Below are positions 1-6,346 of a stretch of DNA of 8,524 nt, in pieces. How positions within the stretch are numbered: position 1 is the stretch's first letter; every line of letters starts with the position of its first letter. Both the position numbers and the translations under genes were made by a program. The DNA comes from JBEAOO01 sp041164825 (lineage in GTDB: Bacteria; Pseudomonadota; Gammaproteobacteria; Burkholderiales; Burkholderiaceae_C), in contig JBEAOO010000100.1 in the NCBI GenBank assembly GCA_041164825.1, positions 1 through 8,524 on the forward strand, in the 5' to 3' direction. Below the pieces are notes generated by a model, which worked only from the letters and a program-made list of their open reading frames with translations, was not told the DNA's origin and made no database searches.

Positions 1-92
1 CTGTGTTTTCAACAAGGCGAGCTGACCCGCGGTGCCCCAAGGTGCCCACAGGGACAAAGAGGGCCAAGGAGGCCGCAGAGGGCAGCCCCGCC
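1..92. other. Non-coding left edge upstream of the gntR promoter
   Basis: No convincing gene is visible here. One plus-strand frame is open from the edge to a TGA at 23-25, so a few C-terminal codons of a preceding gene are possible but cannot be identified. The stretch holds a short imperfect tandem repeat, GGTGCCCCAA followed by GGTGCCCACA (31-50), and purine-rich sequence. No start codon with a ribosome site is seen for a divergent minus-strand gene. Confidence 0.4.
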
Positions 93-121
93 TTGTCCGT
101 AATTCAAAATTGAATTATAAC
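93..121 (+). promoter_or_regulatory. Sigma-70-type promoter of the GntR regulator gene
   Basis: TTGTCC (93-98, 4 of 6 matches to TTGACA) is followed by exactly 17 bases and then TATAAC (116-121, 5 of 6 matches to TATAAT). The promoter lies in an AT-rich island in otherwise GC-rich DNA. Transcription would begin near 128, giving a leader of about 100 nt before the ATG at 232. It reads toward the regulator gene, and no other plus-strand gene intervenes. Confidence 0.65.
100..117. promoter_or_regulatory. Perfect inverted repeat between -35 and -10, likely operator
   Basis: TAATTCAA (100-107), a 2-base spacer AA, and TTGAATTA (110-117) form a perfect 8-bp-arm palindrome. It sits almost entirely inside the 17-bp promoter spacer and reaches the first two bases of the -10 box. 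A further half site, AATTCAA, occurs at 132-138 near the expected transcription start. GntR-family dimers bind such short palindromes, usually with AT-rich arms, and often repress their own gene. Binding by the adjacent regulator is inferred from position, not shown. Confidence 0.6.
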
Positions 122-231
122 TTTAGCATTCAATTCAACGCCAGTGCCTCAACACGCCGCTACCATCGCAGCCTCTCGCATCCATCCCCTTGGTCCCCCA
201 CTCGCTCCGCCTTCACCCGTCCGCCCCGCCC

Positions 232-876
232 ATGTCCACGCTCCGCATCGCCGAACGCCCGCTGTACGAAAAGGTGGCAGAGCAATTGCGCACGCAAATC
301 CTGACGCACACCTTGGCGCCCGGCAGTTGGATTGACGAACAACGGCTGACGGTGGAGTTCGGCATCAGCCGCACACCGCTGCGCGAGGCGCTCAAGGTGT
401 TGGCCGCCGAAGGGCTGGTGACCATGAAGCTGCGCCGGGGCGCCTACGTGACCGAGGTGTCGGAGCGCGACCTGACCGAGGTGTTTCACCTGCTCTCGCT
501 GCTAGAGAGTGACGCCGCCGCGGTGGTGGCCGCAGGCGCCAGCGACGCCGAGCTGGCCGAGCTCGACGCGCTGCACACCGCGCTGGAGCTGTCGGTCAGC
601 GACCGCGAGGCCTTTTTTGCCGCCAACGAGCGCTTCCACATCCGCATGCTGGAGCTCGCCGCCAACCGCTGGCGCGTGCAACTGGTGGCCGACCTGCGCA
701 AGGTGATGAAGCTCAACCGCCACCACTCGCTGTTCAAAGCCGGCCGGCTCGAAGCCTCGATGCAGGAGCACCGCGACATCATGGCCGCCCTGCACTCGCG
801 CGACCCCGAGCGCGCGCGCAAGACGCTGGCGTTGCACATGGCGCAAGGACTGGACGCAGCGGCGCATCAGCCCTGA
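232..876 (+). CDS. GntR family transcriptional regulator, FCD subfamily
   Basis: A 214-residue DNA-binding regulator, the usual length for the FadR/FCD branch of GntR. The N-terminal winged helix-turn-helix spans about residues 10-76. It has the recognition-helix signature SRTPLREAL (46-54), then LAAEGLV (57-63), and the wing RRGAYV (68-73). The C-terminal all-helical FCD ligand domain (about 80-205) keeps three histidines at metal-ligand-like positions: H136 in NERFH, H180 in EHRDI and H202 in LHM. Such domains often bind a metal plus a carboxylate or another small metabolite. The ATG at 232 is chosen because the family starts just before the LYEKVAEQLR helix. A TTG at 190 would add 14 residues of unlikely sequence. 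No Shine-Dalgarno site is evident. A palindrome inside its own promoter suggests autorepression. The effector and the other targets cannot be read from the sequence; control of the catabolic operon to the right is possible but unsupported. Confidence 0.93.
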   Translation: MSTLRIAERPLYEKVAEQLRTQILTHTLAPGSWIDEQRLTVEFGISRTPLREALKVLAAEGLVTMKLRRGAYVTEVSERDLTEVFHLLSLLESDAAAVVAAGASDAELAELDALHTALELSVSDREAFFAANERFHIRMLELAANRWRVQLVADLRKVMKLNRHHSLFKAGRLEASMQEHRDIMAALHSRDPERARKTLALHMAQGLDAAAHQP

Positions 877-909
877 CGCCAGCGAGCCTCTCGCGGACAC
901 GCCCAAGCA

Positions 910-932
910 GCGCGGCGCCTCACGGGCCGCGC
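910..932 (+). terminator. GC-rich hairpin between gntR and folA, possible terminator
   Basis: GCGCGGC (910-916) and GCCGCGC (926-932) can form a 7-bp stem with a 9-base loop, 34 bases after the regulator stop codon. There is no T-run after it, so it is not a classic intrinsic terminator. It may only weaken read-through or stabilise the 3' end of the regulator transcript. It overlaps the place where a -35 box for folA would be expected. Confidence 0.3.
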
Positions 933-940
933 CAGCTTGC

Positions 941-946
941 GACAAT
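941..946 (+). promoter_or_regulatory. Candidate -10 box of folA (GACAAT)
   Basis: GACAAT ends 6 bases before the folA ATG at 953 and resembles the -10 boxes common in Comamonadaceae-like genomes. No good -35 box is found 16-18 bases upstream. If functional, transcription would start on or next to the ATG and the message would be leaderless. This fits the lack of any Shine-Dalgarno site before folA. Confidence 0.3.
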
Positions 947-952
947 GCGGCG

Positions 953-1516
953 ATGAGCCCGTCGCCCGCCGCACCCTCCTCCTCCTCCGCCGCCGCTGCC
1001 CGCCCCACCCTCAGCCTGATTGCCGCCGTGGCGCAGCAGCGCGCCATTGGCCGGGCCAACGACCTGCTGTGGTCCGAGCCCGAAGACCAACAACACTTCC
1101 GCCGCGTCACCACCGGCTGCCCGGTGATCATGGGCCGCAAGACCTGGGACTCGCTGCCCGCGCGCTTTCGCCCGCTGCCCGGCCGCCGCAACATCGTCAT
1201 CACCCGCAACGCCGGCTGGCGCGCCGACGGCGCCGAGGCCGTGACCTCGTTGAGCGACGCGCTGGCGCTGTGCGCCGGCGCGGCCAAGGTGTTCGTGATC
1301 GGCGGCGCGCAGATCTATGCCGAGGCGCTGCCGCAGGCCGACGAGCTGGTGCTGACCGAGGTCGACCTGGCCTTCAAGGACGCCGACACCTTCTTCCCCG
1401 ACTGGCCGCGTGCGCAGTTTGACGAAGTGAGCCGCGTGCCCGGGCACAACGCCGAGACCGGCGCGCACTGGGCGTTCGTGACCTACCGGCGCCACGTGGC
1501 CCAGGCCGCCGCATGA
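953..1516 (+). CDS. folA: Dihydrofolate reductase
   Basis: This enzyme reduces dihydrofolate to tetrahydrofolate with NADPH, supplying one-carbon carriers for thymidylate, purine and methionine synthesis in the cytoplasm. The 187 residues carry the family landmarks in order: the first strand LSLIAAVA (20-27), the Met20-loop region NDLLW (36-40), the acidic catalytic residue D45 in PEDQQHF, the NADPH-binding MGRKTWDSLP (60-69), LPGRRNIVITR (75-85), and the second nucleotide motif VIGGAQIYAEALP (115-127). The core resembles other chromosomal FolA proteins. Odd points are a Ser/Ala/Pro-rich N-terminal extension of about 18 residues and a loop reading LLWSEPED where E. coli has MPWNLPAD. No in-frame start closer to the fold exists, so the ATG at 953 is kept. 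No ribosome site is visible. The stop overlaps the next gene as ATGA, implying co-transcription and translational coupling. Confidence 0.96.
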   Translation: MSPSPAAPSSSSAAAARPTLSLIAAVAQQRAIGRANDLLWSEPEDQQHFRRVTTGCPVIMGRKTWDSLPARFRPLPGRRNIVITRNAGWRADGAEAVTSLSDALALCAGAAKVFVIGGAQIYAEALPQADELVLTEVDLAFKDADTFFPDWPRAQFDEVSRVPGHNAETGAHWAFVTYRRHVAQAAA

Positions 1517-2772
1517 GCACCAGCGCCGCCCCGGAAGACAACTTGGCCGCGCTGTGGGCCATCCGCCCGTACCGCGCGTTTTGGAGCACCCGGCTCACCA
1601 CCCAGCTCGCCAACCAAATGATGATGGTGGCGCTGGGCTGGCAGATGTACGACCTGACCGCCAGCGCCTGGGACCTGGGGCTGGTGGGCTTGGCGCAGTT
1701 TCTGCCTGCGCTGCTGCTCACCCTGCCGGCCGGCCAGGTGGCCGACCGCCTGCACCGCGCCCGCATCGTGCAGGCCAGCACGCTGGCGCAAGGCCTGGTG
1801 GCACTGCTGTTGGTGTGGTCCAGCCATGGCGGCTGGGTGGGGCGCGAGTTGATCCTGGGGCTGTCGGTATTGCTCGGCATCGCCAAGGCGTTTCAGATGC
1901 CAGCGAGCCAAGCCTTGCCCGCGCTGCTGGTGCCGTCCGGCCTGCTGGCTCGGGCCGTGGCGGCCAGTTCCAGCGGCATGCAAATCGCCATCATCGGTGG
2001 GCCCGCGCTGGGCGGCGCGCTGTATGCGGCCGGCGCCGCTGTGGTCTACGGCTTGTGCACGGCGCTGTTCATGGTGGGCAGCGTGCTCGCCCTGGGCATC
2101 CGCCATGCCGACCCGGTGCGCGACGCCAGCCACCGCCCTGGCTGGCGCCACCTGTTCGACGGCGTGCTCGGCGGGGTGCACTTTTTGCGCGGCCAACCGG
2201 TGCTGCTCGGTGCCATGTCGCTCGACCTGTTTGCCGTGCTGCTTGGCGGCGCCACCGCGTTGCTGCCCATGTTCGCCAAGGACATTCTGCACACCGGCCC
2301 CTTCGGCCTCGGCCTGCTGCGCGCCGCCCCGGCCGTGGGCGCGCTGCTGATCTCGGTGTGGCTGGCGCACCGCCCGCCGATGCAACGCGCCGGCTTCACG
2401 CTCATCACCTCGGTCGCCGTGTTCGGCCTGTGCATGATCGTGTTTTCACTGTCCAACTCGGTGGCGCTGTCCATGGTCGCGCTGGCCATCTCGGGCGCGG
2501 CCGACATGATCAGCGTCGTCATCCGCCAAACGCTCGTGCAGCTCGAAACCCCGGACGCCATGCGCGGCCGCGTCAGCGCCGTCAACGCCGTGTTCATCGG
2601 CGCCAGCAACCAGTTGGGCGAGTTCGAGAGCGGCGCCACCGCAGCGCTCGTGGGCCCGGTGGCTTCGGTGCTGCTGGGCGGTGTGGGCGTGCTGCTGGTG
2701 GCGGGGCTGTGGACCCGGCTTTTCCCCGCCCTGTGGCAGCGGCGCGAATTGACGCCGGGACACAAGCCCTGA
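1513..2772 (+). CDS. MFS transporter, EntS/MFS_3-type exporter
   Basis: An inner-membrane major facilitator of 419 residues with a hydrophobic profile compatible with 12 helices. The clearest segments are about 54-72, 95-103, 112-125, 155-200, 230-252, 268-284, 295-313, 317-336 and 378-402. The conserved loop-2 motif A appears as AGQVADRLHRAR (73-84). The late signature RGRVSAVNAVFIGASNQLGE (351-370) is typical of the MFS_3 group, which includes the enterobactin exporter EntS and many uncharacterised drug or metabolite exporters driven by proton exchange. The ATG overlaps the folA stop by four bases (ATGA), so translation is probably coupled to folA. A weak CAGG lies 8 bases upstream. The substrate cannot be told from sequence. 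The link to folA might mean export of a folate-related or toxic compound, but this is speculative. Confidence 0.92.
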   Translation: MSTSAAPEDNLAALWAIRPYRAFWSTRLTTQLANQMMMVALGWQMYDLTASAWDLGLVGLAQFLPALLLTLPAGQVADRLHRARIVQASTLAQGLVALLLVWSSHGGWVGRELILGLSVLLGIAKAFQMPASQALPALLVPSGLLARAVAASSSGMQIAIIGGPALGGALYAAGAAVVYGLCTALFMVGSVLALGIRHADPVRDASHRPGWRHLFDGVLGGVHFLRGQPVLLGAMSLDLFAVLLGGATALLPMFAKDILHTGPFGLGLLRAAPAVGALLISVWLAHRPPMQRAGFTLITSVAVFGLCMIVFSLSNSVALSMVALAISGAADMISVVIRQTLVQLETPDAMRGRVSAVNAVFIGASNQLGEFESGATAALVGPVASVLLGGVGVLLVAGLWTRLFPALWQRRELTPGHKP

Positions 2773-2800
2773 CGCGCTTGGCCCCCGCCAGCCAGCCAGC

Positions 2801-2815
2801 CCGGCACAATGCCGG
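2801..2815 (+). promoter_or_regulatory. Candidate xthA promoter -10 box within a short inverted repeat
   Basis: CACAAT (2805-2810) lies 32 bases before the xthA ATG in the 70-bp gap after the MFS gene. It sits inside CCGGC-ACAAT-GCCGG, a 5-bp-arm inverted repeat. The best -35-like sequence, TTGGCC at 2778-2783, is 21 bases away, which is too far for a strong sigma-70 promoter. The same ACAATGC core occurs just before folA. Three GCCA repeats (2787-2798) fill the spacer. Confidence 0.3.
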
Positions 2816-2842
2816 CCACCTATCCGACATCCTCGAAGCCCC

Positions 2843-3631
2843 ATGAAATACGCCACCTGGAACGTGAACTCCCTGGCCGTGCGCCTGCCGCAACTGCTGG
2901 ACTGGCTGGCCGCCAACCCGGTGGATGCGCTGGTGCTGCAAGAGACCAAGCTCACCGACGACAAGTTTCCGCAGGCCGAGATCGAGGCGGCCGGCTACCA
3001 CGTGGCCTTTCACGGCCAGAAGACCTACAACGGTGTGGCGCTGATCTCGCGCAGTCCGGCGCTGGACGTGCAGAAAAACATCCCGGGTTTTGACGACCCA
3101 CAGGCGCGGGTGATTGCCGGCACGGTGGACGGCGTGCGCGTGGTGGGCGGCTACTTTCCCAATGGGCAGGCGCCGGACAGCGACAAGTTCGTCTACAAGA
3201 TGGGCTGGCTGACGGCACTGCGCGAGTGGCTGCGCGAGGAGCTGGCGCGCCACCCGGATCTGGTGCTGATGGGCGACTACAACATCGCGCCCGAAGACCG
3301 CGATGTGTACGACCCCGTCGCTTGGGCCGGGCAGATTCACTGCACGCCGGAGGAGCGCGCGCACTTCCAAGGGCTGGTGGGCCTGGGCCTGACGGACGCC
3401 TTCCGCTTGTTTGAGCAGCCGGTGAAAAGCTGGAGCTGGTGGGACTACCGCAACCTCGCCTTCCGCAAAAACCAGGGCCTGCGCATCGACCACATTTTGG
3501 TGAGCGAGGCGCTCAAGGCCGAGGTGAGCGCCTGCGTGATCGACAAGGCGCCGCGCAAGAACGAGCGCCCCAGCGACCACGCACCGGTGCTGGTGTACGT
3601 GGCCGAACCCGCGCCGGCTGCGGCGGCCTGA
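2843..3631 (+). CDS. xthA: Exodeoxyribonuclease III (AP endonuclease, ExoIII/APE1 family)
   Basis: A base-excision-repair enzyme that cleaves DNA 5' of abasic sites and also acts as a 3'-5' exonuclease and 3' phosphatase or phosphodiesterase, with Mg2+. At 262 residues it is close to E. coli ExoIII (268). All active-site positions of the family are visible: N7 (WNVNS), E34 (LQETKL), Y104 (GYFPNG), D145 and N147 (MGDYNIAPEDRDVYDP), D216 (LRIDHIL), and the D245-H246 pair (SDHAPV). The SWSWWDYR block (196-203) and FRKNQGLRIDH match bacterial xth proteins. The ATG at 2843 places MKYATWNVNSL exactly at the family N-terminus. The ribosome site is weak (GAAG). The gene may use its own promoter in the 70-bp gap or read-through from folA-MFS. 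Its last residues are a low-complexity Ala/Pro tail. Confidence 0.96.
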   Translation: MKYATWNVNSLAVRLPQLLDWLAANPVDALVLQETKLTDDKFPQAEIEAAGYHVAFHGQKTYNGVALISRSPALDVQKNIPGFDDPQARVIAGTVDGVRVVGGYFPNGQAPDSDKFVYKMGWLTALREWLREELARHPDLVLMGDYNIAPEDRDVYDPVAWAGQIHCTPEERAHFQGLVGLGLTDAFRLFEQPVKSWSWWDYRNLAFRKNQGLRIDHILVSEALKAEVSACVIDKAPRKNERPSDHAPVLVYVAEPAPAAAA

Positions 3632-3661
3632 GGCGCGTCAAGCCCTCGCGCAGCGCTGCAC

Positions 3662-3697
3662 TCGGCACGGCATTCGGCACGGCATTCGGCACATCAC
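3662..3697. repeat. 12-bp tandem repeat in the convergent spacer
   Basis: TCGGCACGGCAT occurs twice exactly (3662-3673 and 3674-3685), followed by a third decayed copy, TCGGCACATCAC (3686-3697). It lies between the converging ends of xthA and the hydrolase gene. The same spacer (3632-3717) holds a 10-bp palindrome GCAGCGCTGC (3650-3659). On the minus strand, a 5-bp hairpin GATCG-GCCAAG-CGATC starts within the hydrolase stop codon. None is followed by a T-run, so no clear intrinsic terminator is seen for either operon. Confidence 0.6.
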
Positions 3698-3717
3698 ACG
3701 GACGATCGCTTGGCCGA

Positions 3718-4619
3718 TCACGCGGCCCCTGCGCGCTCAGTGCCTGTGCAACCCGCTACAAACGCCTGCAGCGGGCCGCTCAGGCTGCTGTCGTCGGTGC
3801 CCACGCTGAAGCCGCCCGAGAAATGGTTGTGCTCGGCCAGCCGGCACAACGTGGGTGCAAAGCCGTGCTCGCCCACCAGGCGCGCGAACAGCTCGCCAGC
3901 TTGCACCTGCATTTGCAGCAGGTCGCGCTCGGCAAACCCCAGCCACAGCGGGAACCGCGCGACATCGATGTGCGTGGCAATGCTGGCCTCAGCCCAAGTG
4001 GCGGGCTCGGGACCGAAGTAAGCGCGGTTGCGCGGGTCGGGCTGGGAGATGCCCAGAGCGGCGGGGGCCAGGCCTTCGAGCTGCGCGTTGTAGGGGCCTG
4101 AGAGCAGCACCGCGCCGGCAATCTGCCAAGCAGCAGGCTGGAAGCGCCGCATCAAGGTGGCCGCAGCCACGTGGGCTGCGCCAGCCGATTCGCCGGCCAG
4201 CACGATGCGCTGCGCATCGCCGCCCCAGCGCGCGGCATCAAACTGCAACCACTGCCACACGGCCACCACGTCCTCGGGGCCGCTGGGCCAGCGGCACTCG
4301 GGCGCCAGGCGGTAGTCGGCCAGCACGGTGACGAAGCCTGCGCGCGCGCCCCACCAGCCGATGTTGGCGCGCTGGGCGCGGCTGCCGCGAATGAAGCCGC
4401 CACCCGGGAACCACACCAACACCGGGTGCGGCCCCGGCGCGCTGGGCGCATACACATCCAGGCGCTGGCGCGGGTGGCTGCCGTAAGCCAGATCGGCCTG
4501 CAGCTGCACGCCCTCGCGCGGCTGCGCGGCCAGCAGCGGCGCGTACAGGGCCGCCACCTCGGGCAGGTTGAAACCACTGCCGAGCGCGCGCAGCGCATCG
4601 GCCATGCCAGCTTGCAGGC

Positions 4620-4623
<4 letters not shown>
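3718..4623 (-). CDS. Alpha/beta hydrolase, HSL-like esterase/lipase family
   Basis: A predicted cytoplasmic serine hydrolase of 301 residues, probably acting on a carboxylic or thioester bond of a small substrate. The fold landmarks are LDVYAP (55-60), the strand VLVWFPGGGF (68-77), and DYRLAPECRWP (103-113), typical of the hormone-sensitive-lipase/carboxylesterase group. The nucleophile elbow is GESAGAAH with S146. The likely acid is D234 (AERDLLQMQ) and the likely catalytic histidine is H267 (HNHFSGG). The oxyanion-hole motif is PGGG rather than the usual HGGG. No signal peptide is seen. The ATG at 4621-4623 overlaps the upstream hydratase stop (ATGA) and has a strong GGAGGG ribosome site 9 bases upstream, which fixes the start. 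It is the last gene of the catabolic operon. Its substrate is unknown; hydrolysis of an ester or CoA-thioester in the same pathway is a guess. Confidence 0.88.
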
Positions 4624-5458
<835 letters not shown>

Positions 5459-5462
<4 letters not shown>

Positions 5463-6274
5463 GATCCGCGGAACACCGGGGGGCGCTTGTCAAAAAAGGC
5501 GGCCACGGCCTCGTGGTGGTCGGCCGTGTGGTGGGCCTGGCCTTGCAGCTGGCCGGCGGCGTCCAGCGCCTCATCGAGCGTGCCGGTGCGTGCTTGCTGC
5601 AGCAGTTGTTTGGTCCAGCGCAGCGCCTGCGGCGGGTTGGCGGCAATGCGCTGGGCCAGGGCCAAGGCCTCGGCCAGCAGCTGCTCGGGCGCCACCACGC
5701 GGCTCACCAGGCCCCAGGCCAGTGCCTGCTGGGCGTCGATGGCCTCGCCGGTGAGCGCCATCTCGGCCGCACGCGCCGCGCCAATCACCCGCGGCAGCAG
5801 CCAGCAGCCGCCGTCGCCCGGCACGATGCCCACCTTCACGAAGCTCTCGGCAAAGCGCGCTGTGCTGCTGGCGATGCGCAGGTCGCACAGGCAGGCCAAG
5901 TCGTTGCCGGCGCCGATGGCCGGGCCGTTGACGGCGGCGATCAGCGGCAGGCTGCAGCGCGCAAACGCCCGCGGGATGCGCTGGATGCCGGCGCGGTAAT
6001 TGGCCGCAATCTGCGCGGGCGAGCCACCGAACATGCCCTGCCGGTCGCGCATCTCGGCCACATTGCCGCCCGAGCAAAAGGCGCTGCCGGCGCCCGTCAG
6101 CACCGCCGCGCCCACCGAGAGATCAGCATCGAGCTCGGCCAGCACGGTCTCGAAGGCCGCAAAGCAGTCTTCACCCGACAGCGCGTTGCGCGTGGCCGGG
6201 CGGTTCAGGGTGATCAGTGCCACGGCGCGGTGGCGCTCGACGGTCAGAAATGGAAGGGGGATGTCGTGTGTCAT
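5459..6274 (-). CDS. Crotonase-fold protein with altered catalytic residues (enoyl-CoA hydratase/isomerase family)
   Basis: A 271-residue crotonase-superfamily member, a different type from the canonical hydratase encoded directly downstream. It has LNRPATRNAL (23-32), the oxyanion segment FCSGGNVAEM (66-75), and NGPAIGAGNDLACLCD (116-131). The final part holds FAESFVKVGIVPGDGGCWLL (141-160), the LLPR block typical of PaaG-like proteins, and a C-terminal FFDKRPPVF (260-268). By gapless alignment to rat crotonase, the first catalytic glutamate is D125 and the second is F145. E143 and D154 lie close by and may take over. An isomerase, dehydratase or other CoA-thioester reaction is therefore more likely than plain hydration. 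The ATG at 6274 is chosen for family length and a GGAG site 11 bases upstream. A GTG at 6340, overlapping the thiolase stop, would add 22 residues of poor sequence. The stop overlaps the next gene. Confidence 0.9.
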
Positions 6275-6285
6275 GCCTGGGGGGT

Positions 6286-6289
6286 CTCC
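6286..6289 (-). promoter_or_regulatory. Ribosome binding site (GGAG) deciding the crotonase start
   Basis: GGAG on the minus strand lies 11 bases before the ATG at 6274, in the 62-bp gap after the thiolase. The spacing is somewhat long, but there is no comparable site before the alternative GTG at 6340, so the shorter protein is preferred. Confidence 0.45.
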
Positions 6290-6319
6290 GTCTCGCTCAT
6301 TTTTCAGAGGTGCTGCCAA

Positions 6320-6346
6320 TCTCACACGCGCCAGTCTCACACGCGC
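6320..6346. repeat. Short direct duplication spanning the thiolase stop codon
   Basis: TCTCACACGCGC occurs at 6320-6331 and again at 6335-6346, a period of 15 bases. Read on the minus strand, the duplication repeats the end of the thiolase gene, CGC GTG TGA (Arg-Val-stop), in frame. A second stop therefore follows the first after Asp-Trp-Arg-Val. The pattern looks like a slippage duplication and provides a backup stop codon. Confidence 0.7.

Noticed and set aside
31..60. GGTGCCC repeats at the left edge as a possible CRISPR or other array
   Set aside because: Only two imperfect 10-bp copies, directly adjacent with no spacers; insufficient for any array.
190..231. TTG start extending the GntR regulator by 14 residues
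   Set aside because: The added residues do not belong to the family fold, and the ATG at 232 sits at the usual position before the winged helix.
1554..2846. Alternative plus-strand frame of 430 codons inside the MFS gene
   Set aside because: The overlapping frame at 1513-2772 has clear membrane helices and MFS motifs; this one is Arg/Ala/Pro-rich without structure.
6275..6340. GTG start extending the crotonase by 22 residues to overlap the thiolase stop
   Set aside because: The extension is not crotonase-like and has no ribosome site. The ATG at 6274 gives normal family length and a GGAG upstream.
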